Below, piece by piece: positions 43,242 through 52,881 of a stretch of 64,000 nt of DNA. The notes under the pieces are model-generated. The model worked only from the letters and a program-made list of their open reading frames with translations, was not told the origin of the DNA and did not search any database. The DNA comes from Rhodospirillales bacterium (GTDB taxonomy: Bacteria; Pseudomonadota; Alphaproteobacteria; Rhodospirillales; Shumkoniaceae), in NCBI GenBank assembly GCA_018432935.1, contig JAHDSF010000028.1, forward strand, positions 1 to 64,000, in the 5' to 3' direction. Within the stretch, counting starts at the first letter, position 1. The number at the start of each line of letters is the position of its first letter. The translations under genes were made by a program, and so were the position numbers.

Positions 43242-45851
43242 TCAATCCTCCGCCGCCTTGCGGGCGCGGGCGACCTTCTTGGCGGCACTCTTCGCTTTCG
43301 TCTTGGCCGACGTCTTCGCTCCTTCCTCGGCGGCCACCTTTTTCGGCTTGGTTGCCGTCTTCTTGTCGCCGCCGCCCTTGGCCGCAATCAGGTTGACGGC
43401 GGCCTCCAGCGTCAGCGTCTCGGGGTCGATCGAGCGCGGCAGCGAGGCGTAGGTCTTGCCGAGAGCGACGAACGGGCCCCAGCGGTTGTAGCGCAGGGTG
43501 ACCGGCTTGCCGTCCTTTTTCCCCAGCACCACCGGCGGCTTTTTCTTGGAGCGGCTGATGATCTCGACGGCGCGGTTGTGCCCGATCTCGAGCACGTCGT
43601 CCGAGCCGCGCAGCGAATAGTAGACCCCCTTGTACTGCAGATAGGGCCCGAAGCGGCCGACCCCGGCGGTAATCATCGCGCCGTCGTGCTCGCCGACGTC
43701 GCGCGGCAGGGCCAGCAGGCGCATGGCGCGGTCGAGATCGAGGGTTTCGGCGTCGAGGCCGCGAGGCAAGGAAACCCGCTTCGGCTTCTCCTTGGCGCCC
43801 TCCTCGGCCTCGCCGAGCTGGACGTAGACGCCGTAGGGGCCCTTCTTCATGAGAATGTTCTTGCCCGACATCGGGTCGATGCCGAGCGAGCGACCGCCGT
43901 TCTCGACCGCCGCCTCCCCCGCGGCCCCGCCGCCGTTGTCCGTCACCAGGGGCCGCGTGTAGCGGCATTCGGGGTAGCTGGAACAGCCGATGAAAGCCCC
44001 GAACTTGCCAAGCTTCAGGCTGAGTCGTCCGGTCTGGCAACTCGGGCAGGTACGAGGATCGGTTCCGTCGCCACGGTCGCGGAAGAAATGCGGGCCCAGC
44101 GTCGCGTCAAGAGCCGCCACGACTTCGGAAACGCGCAGCTCCTTGGTGGCATCGACGGCGGCGTGGAATGATTGCCAAAAATCGTCCAGCACCCGTTTCC
44201 AGTCGATGCGGCCGCCCGAGATCTCGTCGAGCTTCTCTTCCATCTCGGCGGTGAAGCCGTATTCGACGTAGCGCTCGAAGTACTTCTCGAGGAAGGCGGT
44301 GACCAGGCGGCCGCGGTCTTCGGGGACGAAGCGCCGTTTTTCCAGGCGCACGTAGTCGCGGTCCTGCAGCACCGACAGGATGCTGGCATACGTGGATGGC
44401 CGACCGATGCCCAGCTCCTCGAGCTTGCGTACCAGGCTCGCCTCCGAGTAGCGCGGCGGCGGCTGGGTGAAGTGCTGGTCCGCGCCCGCCTTGCGCAGGG
44501 CCAGGGCCATGCCTTCCCGAACGTCGGGCAGGCGGCGCTGCGATTCGTCGTCGGCGCTCTCGTCACGGCTTTCCTCGTAGAGCTTGAGGAAGCCGTCGAA
44601 GGCGACCACCGAGCCGGTCGCCCGCAGCACCGCGCGGCCGCCGGCGACGTCGATCGCCACCTGGTCGAGCACCGCGGCCTCCATCTGGCTCGCCACCGTG
44701 CGCTTCCAGATCAGCTCGTACAGCCGGCGCTGGTCGTCGTCGAGATGGGCTGCCACCGACTGCGGCGTGCGCCGGACGTCGGTGGGACGGATCGCCTCGT
44801 GCGCCTCCTGCGCGTTCTTGACCCGGTTCTTGTAGAACCGCGGCTTCTCGGGAACGTACCGCTCGCCGAAGGTTTGGCCGATCAGCTCGCGGCAGCCGAA
44901 GGTGGCCTCGTTGGCCATCTGGACGCCGTCGGTCCGCATGTAGGTGATGAGGCCGACCACCTCGCCGCCGATCGACACTCCTTCGTAGAGGCGCTGCGCC
45001 ACCTGCATCGTCTTGCGGGCGCTGAAGTAGAGCTTGCGCGAGGCCTCCTGCTGCAGGGTCGAGGTGGTGAACGGGGGCGCCGGATTGCGGCGCACCTGCT
45101 TGCGCTCGACCGCGTCAACCGCAAACGAGCCGGCCTCCACCGCGCGCACCGCGTCGGCTGCGGCGGTGCCGTCGGCAAGGTCGAACTTGCCGAGCTTGCG
45201 GCCGTCGAGATGGGTGAGCTGGGCGTCGAAGGTCGCGTTGGCCGGGGTGGCCAGGGTGGCGGCGACCGTCCAGTATTCCTGCGGCCTGAAGACCTCGATC
45301 TCGGCCTCGCGCTGGCACACCAGGCGCAGCGCCACCGATTGCACGCGGCCCGCCGAGCGGCTGCCCGGCAGCTTGCGCCACAGCACCGGCGACAGGGTAA
45401 AGCCGACCAGATAGTCGAGGGCGCGGCGCGCCAGGTACGCCTTGACCAATTCGTCGTCGAGGGCTCGCGGCTGCTTGAAGGCCGCGAGGATGGCGCTCTT
45501 GGTGATCTCGTTGAACACCACCCGCTCGACCGACACCCCCTTGAGGGCCTTCTCGGATTCCAGCACGTCGCGCACGTGCCACGAGATCGCCTCGCCCTCG
45601 CGATCGGGGTCGGTGGCCAGGAACAACCGGTCGGCCTTGCGCACCGCGTCGGCGATCGCCTTGACGTGCTTCTTCGCCTTGGGATCGAGCTCCCAATCCA
45701 TCGAGAAGCCTTCGTCGGGGCGTACCGAGCCGTCCTTGGCGGGGAGGTCGCGGATGTGTCCGTAGCTGGCGAGGACCGTGTAGTCCTTGCCAAGATACTT
45801 GTTGATTGTCTTCGCCTTGGCAGGCGATTCCACTACGACGACGTTGGTCAC
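43242..45851 (-). CDS. topA: DNA topoisomerase I
   Basis: The 869-residue type IA topoisomerase relaxes negative supercoils. It has an N-terminal Toprim domain (VVESPAKAKT, DPDREGEAI), the active-site Tyr304 in LITYMRTDG, a four-cysteine zinc ribbon (CPSC ... CSSYPEC), and three Toprim-C-terminal-type repeats ending in a lysine/alanine-rich tail. The start is GTG at 45851, overlapping the dprA stop as GTGA; dprA-topA-rnr is a common order in this group. Confidence 0.95.
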   Translation of the reverse strand: MTNVVVVESPAKAKTINKYLGKDYTVLASYGHIRDLPAKDGSVRPDEGFSMDWELDPKAKKHVKAIADAVRKADRLFLATDPDREGEAISWHVRDVLESEKALKGVSVERVVFNEITKSAILAAFKQPRALDDELVKAYLARRALDYLVGFTLSPVLWRKLPGSRSAGRVQSVALRLVCQREAEIEVFRPQEYWTVAATLATPANATFDAQLTHLDGRKLGKFDLADGTAAADAVRAVEAGSFAVDAVERKQVRRNPAPPFTTSTLQQEASRKLYFSARKTMQVAQRLYEGVSIGGEVVGLITYMRTDGVQMANEATFGCRELIGQTFGERYVPEKPRFYKNRVKNAQEAHEAIRPTDVRRTPQSVAAHLDDDQRRLYELIWKRTVASQMEAAVLDQVAIDVAGGRAVLRATGSVVAFDGFLKLYEESRDESADDESQRRLPDVREGMALALRKAGADQHFTQPPPRYSEASLVRKLEELGIGRPSTYASILSVLQDRDYVRLEKRRFVPEDRGRLVTAFLEKYFERYVEYGFTAEMEEKLDEISGGRIDWKRVLDDFWQSFHAAVDATKELRVSEVVAALDATLGPHFFRDRGDGTDPRTCPSCQTGRLSLKLGKFGAFIGCSSYPECRYTRPLVTDNGGGAAGEAAVENGGRSLGIDPMSGKNILMKKGPYGVYVQLGEAEEGAKEKPKRVSLPRGLDAETLDLDRAMRLLALPRDVGEHDGAMITAGVGRFGPYLQYKGVYYSLRGSDDVLEIGHNRAVEIISRSKKKPPVVLGKKDGKPVTLRYNRWGPFVALGKTYASLPRSIDPETLTLEAAVNLIAAKGGGDKKTATKPKKVAAEEGAKTSAKTKAKSAAKKVARARKAAED

Positions 45852-46984
45852 GATCCGTCGGTCCCTTCGAGGCGTGAAACGCGATTCCCTGGATGGCGTT
45901 CGATGCGGCTCGCCAACTCCAATTCGAGCAGCACCAGATTGGCGACCGCAGGGGAGAATTGGCCACTTCGGATGATTTCGTCAACAGCAACCGGAGACGG
46001 GCCCAGCAATTCGAGGATCTGGGCACGTGCCGCTGCCAGATCGTCGGCGGCCGCCGCAACGGGGACGGGGGACGGTGCCGGAGGCGGCTCGGACGCCGCC
46101 CGGCCGAACAGACCCTTCAGCACCTCGAGCACATCGGCCGCCGACTCGACCAGGGTCGCCCCCTGGCGGATCAGGCCGTTGGGGCCCTTGGCCCGGGGAT
46201 CGAGCGGCGAGCCCGGGACGGCGAACACCTCGCGCCCCTGCTCGGCGGCGAGCCGGGCGGTGATCAGCGAGCCGGAACGGGCGTTCGCCTCGACCACCAC
46301 CACGCCGCGGGCCATCCCCGAGATGATCCGGTTGCGGCGCGGGAAGTGGCGGGCCTGCGGCTGCACCCCCGGCGGCGTCTCGCTGAGCACGGCGCCGTCG
46401 CCGATCAGGCGCTCGTAGAGCGCGGCGTTCTCCGCCGGGTAGACGACGTCGACCCCGCCGCCGAGCACGGCGACGGTGCCGCTCCCCAGGGCCCCGTCGT
46501 GAGCCGCGGCATCGATGCCTCGCGCCATCCCCGACACCACCAGGAACCCGCCCTCGCCCAGTCCGGCGGCGAGCTGGCGCGCGAACCGGCGGCCGTTCAG
46601 GGATGCGTTGCGGGCCCCGACAACCGCCACCGCAGCCTTGCGCAGCAGCGGCAGGTGGCCGCGCGCGGCGAGCAGCGGCGGTGCGTCCTCGATCTTCGCC
46701 AGCAACGGCGGATAGTCGGGCTCGCCCGCCGCCACCAGGACGGCGCCGATCGCGCGCAGGGCGTCCATCTCGCGTTCCGCCTCCTCGATCGGCGCGATGC
46801 GGATCGGTCGTGCGCGGCCGCCGCGGCGCGCCAGCTCGGGCAGCGCCTCGATGGCGCGGCGGGCGCTGCCAAAGCGTTCGACCAGACGGTGGAACGTCAC
46901 CGGCCCGACGTTCTCGCTGCGGATCAGGCGCAGGCGGTCGCGCTTCTCTTCGGTCGGCAGGGCGGTAGCATGCGGTTCGTTCAT
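45848..46984 (-). CDS. dprA: DNA-processing protein DprA
   Basis: The 378-residue protein loads RecA on incoming single-stranded DNA during transformation. The Rossmann-like core has GARNASLNGR, SGMARGIDAAAHDGAL, GGGVDVVYPAEN and FPRRNRIISG. A short SAM-like domain precedes it and a winged-helix domain (about 315-378) ends it. The ATG at 46984 gives the normal family length. The TGA overlaps the topA start. Confidence 0.93.
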   Translation of the reverse strand: MNEPHATALPTEEKRDRLRLIRSENVGPVTFHRLVERFGSARRAIEALPELARRGGRARPIRIAPIEEAEREMDALRAIGAVLVAAGEPDYPPLLAKIEDAPPLLAARGHLPLLRKAAVAVVGARNASLNGRRFARQLAAGLGEGGFLVVSGMARGIDAAAHDGALGSGTVAVLGGGVDVVYPAENAALYERLIGDGAVLSETPPGVQPQARHFPRRNRIISGMARGVVVVEANARSGSLITARLAAEQGREVFAVPGSPLDPRAKGPNGLIRQGATLVESAADVLEVLKGLFGRAASEPPPAPSPVPVAAAADDLAAARAQILELLGPSPVAVDEIIRSGQFSPAVANLVLLELELASRIERHPGNRVSRLEGTDGS

Positions 46985-47141
46985 GCGCGCGAAGCTTGAA
47001 GTGGAAAGGCCACGGCGGTCAAGAAGGACATAGCGGGGCGGCCGCGCCGGTGCCATGACGGCCGTCACTTCCCCGGTTTCGCGGGTAGAGGCTAGTATCC
47101 GCGATCGAGGAAGAGCGAGCTTGGCACCGGGGAGGACTCGA

Positions 47142-49676
47142 ATGGCATTCCGGGTTGTCTGGCACGTGGCACTGCTCGTCGCTTGCGCCCTGCCCGCCTG
47201 CGCGGGCGATCTGTTCCCGTTCCGCATGCCATGGGACGATGCCAGCCCGAACCTGACCAACCTCGCCGCCTGGAGCCCCGCGCCCGCCGGACGGGACGGC
47301 TTCGTGCGGGCCGAGGGCGGGCATCTCCATACGGACGCCGGACGCATCCGCTTTCTCGGCGTCAACGTCGTCTTCGGCGGCGTCGCTCCGACCCACGACG
47401 AGGCTGACCGGATTGCCGCCCGCCTGGCCCGCTTCGGCATCAACGCGGTGCGCTTCCACCACATGGACAGCAACGCGTCCCCCAACGGACTGCTGCAGAA
47501 GGACATGCGCACGTTCGACCCCGCCCAGCTCGAGCGCTTCGACTACTTCGTCGCCGCGCTGAAGCGTGCGGGCATCTACGCCGACATCAACCTCCACGTC
47601 GGCCGCAGGTATCCCGGCATGGCCGACTGGGGCGAAGAGACCCCCAAGTACTGGAAGGGCGTCGACCACTTCTTCCCGCCGATGGTCGCGATGCAGCGCG
47701 ACTACGCCCGCGCGCTGCTGACCCACCGCAACCCCTACACCGGCAACCGCTACATCGAGGAGCCGGCCGTCGCCTTGATCGAGATCAACAACGAGAACGG
47801 CCTGATCCGCGAGTGGCGCGCGGGCCACCTCGACGGCATGACCGAGCCCTACCTCGGCGAGCTGGCGCGGCGGTGGCGGCAATGGCTGAAGGCCCGCTAC
47901 CCGGACACTGCCGCCCTGCGCGCGGCCTGGGGCGTGCGCGAGGAGCCGCTGGGGCCCGAGATGCTGGATGGCCGCCTCGGCGTGCGGTCCTCGGAGCGCG
48001 GCTGGAACCTTCAGCTGGTGGGCGACGCCGGGGCGAGCCTCGAAGCGGCGGAGGACGGCGCGCTCCTGACCATGACCCGGCCGGGCAAGGAGAGCTGGCA
48101 TACCCAGCTGCACCAGAACGGCCTTTCCTTCGCCACCGGGCAGCCCTACACGCTGCGGCTGGCGCTGCGGACCGAAACGCCGATGAAGGTGGTGCTGCAG
48201 GCGATGCAGGCGCACGCGCCGTGGCAAAGCCTGTGGCGCCAGGAGGTGAGGATCGGCCCCGAGTGGCGCACCGTCGAGGCGACCTTCGCCCCCGCCGCCG
48301 GCGCTGACAGGGCGCGGCTGACCATCACCGGGCTCGGCCGCGCCACCGGCCGGCTGTGGCTGAAGGAAGCGACGCTGCGACCGGGCGGACTGCTGGGCCT
48401 GCTCCCGGGCGAGACCCTGGAGGCGATGAGCCTCTTCGAGTCGTCCTCCTTCCTGGCCCGCACCCCGGCCGCCCAGGGCGACTGGCTTCGCTTCCTGTGG
48501 GACGTCGAGACCGCCTACTGGACCGGCATGCGCGATTTCCTCAAGGGCGAGCTTGGCGCCCGGCCGCTGATCATCGGCACCCAGGCGAGCTACAGCCCGG
48601 CGCCGATCCAGGCGCTGATGGAGGTCGTCGACGACCACGCCTACTGGCAACATCCCGTCTTCCCCGGCCGGCCTTGGGACGCCGAGGACTGGCACATCGG
48701 CAACAGCCCGATGGCCGGGATCGCGGCGGGCGGCACCCTCCCCGACCTGGCGCTGCGGCGCGTGGTCGGCAAGCCGTTCGTGGTCACCGAGTACAACCAC
48801 TCCTTCCCCAGCCACTTCCAGGCCGAGGCGCTGCCCCTTCTCGCCGCCTATGCGGCCCTGCAGGACTGGGACGGGATCTTTCTGTACAGCTACGGCACCC
48901 ACCGCCAGACCTGGGATCCGGGCTTCGTCGACAACCACTTCGACAGCCACGCCAACCCGGCGAAGATGGCGGCCATGGCGGCGGCGGCCGCCCTGTTCCG
49001 ACGCGGCGACGTCGCCGCCGCCGAAACGACGCCGTGCCCGCTCCCCGGGACTGCCGCATGGACCGAGGTCCTGCGGGCCGGCTACGGCGCCAGCCGCCTG
49101 CCCGGCGTCGAGGCGTTCGGCGCCGCCCGCAGCGAGGCTTTCGTCCGCGGGACCGGCATCGGCGCCGCCGGCGTCGGCGCCGCCCATCTCCCCTATGTCA
49201 GCGCAACGGGGCAGCTTGCCTGGGGTATCAACCAGGGCCGGACGACGACCGTCGACGCGCCGCGCAGCAAGGGCGTGATCGGCGCCCGCATGCCTTTCGC
49301 GGCGGGCGGCGTCTCGCTCGAGATCACCGAGGCCCGGAACGACTGGGGCGTTCTCATGCTGACGCTGGTCGAGGGGACCGACTTCGCCTCGCCCGGCCGG
49401 GTCCTGGTCACGGCTCTGGGGCAGGTCGAGAACACCGACCAGAAATGGCGCGAGGGGGGCCGGAGCATCGGCCGCGATTGGGGACGCGCGCCCGTGCTGG
49501 CAGAGGGCATCGGCGCCCGGATTACGCTGCCGGTGGCTGCTGAGCGCGCCCGCGCCTGGGCGCTCGACGAGCGCGGCAATCGGCGCGAGGAGGTCCCCGT
49601 CTCCGGCACCTCGCTGGCAACCATCGAGATCGGCGAACGCTATCGGACACTGTGGTACGAGGTGGAGGTCTGGTAG
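47142..49676 (+). CDS. Secreted GH5-like glycoside hydrolase with inserted jelly-roll module
   Basis: The 844-residue protein has a signal peptide (residues 1-21) and a TIM-barrel glycosidase split in two. The first part (25-275) carries the acid/base Glu218 in INNENG; the second (415-620) carries the nucleophile Glu550 in VVTEYNHSFPS. Between them (about 280-415) is a carbohydrate-binding-module-like beta region (YTLRLALRTE, WRTVEATFAP). A C-terminal beta region (about 625-844) follows. Both catalytic glutamates are present, so it should be an active retaining enzyme; substrate unknown. A GGGGAGG site precedes the ATG. It is not in a polysaccharide operon. Confidence 0.82.
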   Translation: MAFRVVWHVALLVACALPACAGDLFPFRMPWDDASPNLTNLAAWSPAPAGRDGFVRAEGGHLHTDAGRIRFLGVNVVFGGVAPTHDEADRIAARLARFGINAVRFHHMDSNASPNGLLQKDMRTFDPAQLERFDYFVAALKRAGIYADINLHVGRRYPGMADWGEETPKYWKGVDHFFPPMVAMQRDYARALLTHRNPYTGNRYIEEPAVALIEINNENGLIREWRAGHLDGMTEPYLGELARRWRQWLKARYPDTAALRAAWGVREEPLGPEMLDGRLGVRSSERGWNLQLVGDAGASLEAAEDGALLTMTRPGKESWHTQLHQNGLSFATGQPYTLRLALRTETPMKVVLQAMQAHAPWQSLWRQEVRIGPEWRTVEATFAPAAGADRARLTITGLGRATGRLWLKEATLRPGGLLGLLPGETLEAMSLFESSSFLARTPAAQGDWLRFLWDVETAYWTGMRDFLKGELGARPLIIGTQASYSPAPIQALMEVVDDHAYWQHPVFPGRPWDAEDWHIGNSPMAGIAAGGTLPDLALRRVVGKPFVVTEYNHSFPSHFQAEALPLLAAYAALQDWDGIFLYSYGTHRQTWDPGFVDNHFDSHANPAKMAAMAAAAALFRRGDVAAAETTPCPLPGTAAWTEVLRAGYGASRLPGVEAFGAARSEAFVRGTGIGAAGVGAAHLPYVSATGQLAWGINQGRTTTVDAPRSKGVIGARMPFAAGGVSLEITEARNDWGVLMLTLVEGTDFASPGRVLVTALGQVENTDQKWREGGRSIGRDWGRAPVLAEGIGARITLPVAAERARAWALDERGNRREEVPVSGTSLATIEIGERYRTLWYEVEVW

Positions 49677-49678
49677 GC

Positions 49679-49795
49679 AGAAAAGGGCAGAGAAAAGGGG
49701 TCCGAAGAAAAGGGGTCGGAGTCATTTTTCGGCGCGCGAGGCTGAGGCATGTCTCGGCGTTTCCTCCCGCGAAAAATGACTCCGACCCCTTTTCT
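49679..49795. repeat. 26-bp inverted-repeat element with tandem half-units
   Basis: The 26 bases at 49706-49731 are the exact reverse complement of 49770-49795, separated by 38 bases. The unit contains AAAAGGGGTCGGAGTCA. Partial direct copies of its outer part (AGAAAAGGG) also start at 49679 and 49691. The element fills the gap between the convergent glycosidase and folC genes and would form a long hairpin. I recall similar GGGGTCGGAGTCATTTTT units near REP/RAYT-type elements in other bacteria. Confidence 0.85.
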
Positions 49796-49803
49796 TACTT
49801 TTC

Positions 49804-51078
49804 TTACCCGTTCTCCCGCAGCACCGACCCGGCGAGGTAGAGGGAGCCGCAGATGAGGATGCGGGCGCTGGGGGCGGGGGTGCGCGCCAGCCCGGCGACC
49901 GCCGCCTCGACGCTTGCCGCCGGTTCTGCCGGAATCGCCCAGCGGCGGGCTGCCTCGGTCACGTCCTCGGCGGTCCGGCTGGCCTCCTCGCCGGGGATTG
50001 CGACCCCTCGCAGCGAGGCCACCCGCGGCGCGAGATACTTGAGGAACGCGAGGTGGTCCTTGGTCCTCAGCATCCCGAACACGAGGTGCAAGGGCGCATC
50101 CCGCCAGCTGCGCGCATGGGCGGCGATGGCCTCGGCGGCGGACGGATTGTGGCCGCCGTCGAGCCACAGCTCCCAGCCCTCGGGCAGCAGGGCTGGCAGC
50201 GGGCCCCGGGTCAGCCGCTGCAGCCGCGCCGGCCATTCGACGCGGAGCACCCCGTCAGCGAACGCCGCGGCCGGAATCTGCAGGCCGGGCAGCCGTTCCA
50301 CGGCGGCGATCGCCTGGGCGGCGTTGCGGAGCTGATGGGCGCCGGCCAGCGCGGGACGCGGCAGGACCCGTTCCGCCCGGCCGCTGTAACGCACCGATTC
50401 GCCGGCCTTCAGCACGCTCCAGTCCCTACCCTCGTGCAGCAGCGGCGCGCCGACCTCGGCCGCCCGATCGGCCACGACCTTGGTCGCTTTCTTGCGTTGG
50501 TGGGCCAGCAGGCAGGGGACGCCGGGCTTGATGATGCCGGCCTTCTCGAAGGCGATCTTGTCGATCGTCTCGCCGAGGAAGTCCTGGTGGTCGATCGAGA
50601 TCGAGGTGATGACCGAGGCCGCCGGCCGCGGCACGACATTGGTTGCGTCGAGCCTGCCGCCGAGGCCGGTCTCGAGCAGGACCACGTCGGCCGGGGTGCG
50701 GGCGAAGGCCAGGAAGGCGGCCGCCGTGGTGATCTCGAAGAAGGTGACCGGATCGCCGGCATTGGCGTCCTCGCACTCGGCCAGCACCGCCTCCAGGGCA
50801 GCATCGTCGATGATGCGTCCGGCAACGAGGATCCGCTCGTTGAAGCGGACCAGGTGCGGCGAGGTGTAGACATGCACGGAATGGCCGGCGGCTTCGAGGA
50901 TGGCGCGCGCAAAGGCGATCACCGAGCCCTTGCCGTTGGTGCCGGCGACGTGGATCGCCGGGGGCAACCCAAGGTGGGGATCGCCGAGGCGCGAAAGCAA
51001 CCGCTCGACCCGGTCGAGGCCAAGGTCGATGCGCTTGGGGTGGAGGTGCAGCAGTCGATCGAGGATGGCCGACGGATC
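49804..51078 (-). CDS. folC: Bifunctional folylpolyglutamate/dihydrofolate synthase
   Basis: The Mur-ligase-type enzyme joins glutamate to dihydropteroate and to folates. It has the ATP loop GTNGKGS, YTSPHL, EITTAAAF, ETGLGGRLDATN, SIDHQDFLG and the C-terminal DGGHNP. The family-like N-terminus begins near DPSAILDRLL, but no ATG, GTG or TTG is found there in frame: the nearest upstream is deep inside accD (51333) and the next TTG would remove the first helix. The 5' end given is therefore where homology appears to start. CTG codons at 51054 and 51051 are candidates. It overlaps or abuts the accD stop and is likely coupled. Confidence 0.85.
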   Translation of the reverse strand, partial: DPSAILDRLLHLHPKRIDLGLDRVERLLSRLGDPHLGLPPAIHVAGTNGKGSVIAFARAILEAAGHSVHVYTSPHLVRFNERILVAGRIIDDAALEAVLAECEDANAGDPVTFFEITTAAAFLAFARTPADVVLLETGLGGRLDATNVVPRPAASVITSISIDHQDFLGETIDKIAFEKAGIIKPGVPCLLAHQRKKATKVVADRAAEVGAPLLHEGRDWSVLKAGESVRYSGRAERVLPRPALAGAHQLRNAAQAIAAVERLPGLQIPAAAFADGVLRVEWPARLQRLTRGPLPALLPEGWELWLDGGHNPSAAEAIAAHARSWRDAPLHLVFGMLRTKDHLAFLKYLAPRVASLRGVAIPGEEASRTAEDVTEAARRWAIPAEPAASVEAAVAGLARTPAPSARILICGSLYLAGSVLRENG

Positions 51079-51088
51079 GGCCCCGCGG

Positions 51089-52030
51089 TCAGTCGGTCGT
51101 GCTGGCGTCGGATTTCTCCTCGTGCTCGACCACCGCGAGCTTGCCGCCGTCGCCGGACAGGGAGACCACCTGCGCCATCGGCCCCGGATTGACCAGCAGC
51201 TCGAGCACCCTGACCACCGTCTGCTTGAGGTCCTTGCGCGGCACCACCATGTCGACCATGCCGTGCTCGAGCAGGTACTCGGCGCGCTGGAAGCCCTCGG
51301 GCAGCTTTTCGCGGATCGTCTGCTCGATGACACGAGCGCCGGCGAAGCCGATCACCGAGCCGGGCTCGGCGATATGGACGTCGCCCAACATCGCGAACGA
51401 TGCCGAGACGCCGCCGGTGGTGGGATCGGTGAAGACGACGATGAACGGCAGACCCGCATCGCGCACCTCCTCGACGGCGATGGTGGTGCGCGCCATCTGC
51501 ATCAGCGAGACGATGCCCTCCTGCATGCGGGCGCCGCCGGAGGATGGGATCACGATGTAGGGAGCCTCCTGCATGACGGCGAGACGGGCTCCCGCCAGCA
51601 GGCCCTCGCCCACGGCCGCGCCCATCGAGCCGCCCATGAAGGCGAAATCGAAAGCGGCGATCACCACCTTGATGCCGCCCATGGTGCCGTGGGCAACCAG
51701 CAGGGCGTCGTCGCGGCCGGTCTTGGCCTGGGATTCCTTGAGCCGCTCGGAATAACGCTTGCGGTCGCGGAACTTGAGCGGATCGGGCAGCGCTTTCGGC
51801 AGCTCGATCGTCTGCCAGGCGCCTTCGTCGAACATCATCTCGAGCCGCTGCTTGACTTCGAGCCGCATGTGGTGGCCGCAGTGCTGACACACCCGCAGGT
51901 TCTTCTCAAGATCGCGGTGGAAGATCATCTGGTTGCAGCTGGGGCAGGCATGCCAGAGATTCTCGGGAATCTCCTTCGGCCCCACCAGGCCCCGCAGCTT
52001 GGGTCGGACGAAGTTGGTCAGCCAGTTCAT
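51089..52030 (-). CDS. accD: Acetyl-CoA carboxylase carboxyltransferase subunit beta
   Basis: The 313-residue subunit has the N-terminal four-cysteine zinc domain (Cys29, Cys32, Cys48, Cys51) and the crotonase-fold carboxyltransferase domain with [31 protein letters not shown] and [11 protein letters not shown]. With AccA it transfers carboxyl from biotin to acetyl-CoA for fatty acid synthesis. Its ATG overlaps the trpA stop by four bases. Confidence 0.95.
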   Translation of the reverse strand: MNWLTNFVRPKLRGLVGPKEIPENLWHACPSCNQMIFHRDLEKNLRVCQHCGHHMRLEVKQRLEMMFDEGAWQTIELPKALPDPLKFRDRKRYSERLKESQAKTGRDDALLVAHGTMGGIKVVIAAFDFAFMGGSMGAAVGEGLLAGARLAVMQEAPYIVIPSSGGARMQEGIVSLMQMARTTIAVEEVRDAGLPFIVVFTDPTTGGVSASFAMLGDVHIAEPGSVIGFAGARVIEQTIREKLPEGFQRAEYLLEHGMVDMVVPRKDLKQTVVRVLELLVNPGPMAQVVSLSGDGGKLAVVEHEEKSDASTTD

Positions 52031-52881
52031 GCGCTACTCCGAAGCTTGCCGGCGCGGGCGCTGCGCACGCCGCTGGCCAGGGCGCGCACGGCGTCGAGGA
52101 CCGCGTCCGTGGTCCCGGGGCCGGGCTGCCCGGAGGGACCCAGGTTGGCGGCGATGATCCCGACCAGGGCGGAGCCCACGACCGCCGCGTCGGCAACCCG
52201 GGCGATCGCCGCGGCCTGATCGGGCGTCCTGATCCCGAACCCCACCGCAACCGGCAGCGACGTCCTGGCCCGGATGCGCTGGACGGCGGCTGCGACATCG
52301 GCGGTCTCGGCCGATGCGGTTCCGGTGATCCCGGTGATCGAAACATAATACAGGAACCCGCTGGCGCGGGCCAGAACCCGGCCGAGGCGGACGTCGGTCG
52401 TGGTCGGCGCGGTCAGGAAGATCAGGTTGATGCCCGCCTCCTGCGCCGGCAGGTCGCGCTCCTCCTCGGGGGGAAGGTCGACGACGATCAAGCCGTCGAC
52501 GCCGGCTGCCTTGGCATCGCGCAGGAAGGCCGCCGGGCCGTACGCATGGATCGGATTGAAGTAGCCCATCAGGACGATCGGCGTCGCGTCGTCGGTCCGG
52601 CGGAATGCGCGCACCATGTCGAGGGTCTTGCGCAGCGTCGTGCCCGCCTTGAGGGCGCGCTGGCCGGCGGCCTGGATCGCCGGGCCGTCGGCCATCGGGT
52701 CGCTGAACGGCATCCCGAGCTCGATGATGTCGGCGCCCGCGGCGGGCAGGCCGCGCAGGATCGCCGCGGCGGTCTCGAGATCGGGGTCGCCCGCGGTCAG
52801 GAAGGTGACAAGCCCGGCACGGCCCTCCCCGCGCAGGGCCTCGAAGCGGGCGTCGATGCGGGTGCGGGGGCCGGCGCTCAT
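52027..52881 (-). CDS. trpA: Tryptophan synthase alpha subunit
   Basis: The 284-residue TIM-barrel subunit cleaves indole-3-glycerol phosphate to indole. Catalytic Glu54 and Asp65 are in [15 protein letters not shown], and the GYFNPI and GFGI phosphate-site segments are present. Start overlaps the trpB stop (ATGA) and stop overlaps the accD start, so trpB-trpA-accD-folC reads as one coupled unit. Confidence 0.95.
   Translation of the reverse strand: MSAGPRTRIDARFEALRGEGRAGLVTFLTAGDPDLETAAAILRGLPAAGADIIELGMPFSDPMADGPAIQAAGQRALKAGTTLRKTLDMVRAFRRTDDATPIVLMGYFNPIHAYGPAAFLRDAKAAGVDGLIVVDLPPEEERDLPAQEAGINLIFLTAPTTTDVRLGRVLARASGFLYYVSITGITGTASAETADVAAAVQRIRARTSLPVAVGFGIRTPDQAAAIARVADAAVVGSALVGIIAANLGPSGQPGPGTTDAVLDAVRALASGVRSARAGKLRSSA

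Noticed and set aside
46027..46263. Small frames inside dprA and topA on the opposite strand
   Set aside because: They are fully inside well-supported genes and have only Arg/Pro/Ala-rich shadow composition.
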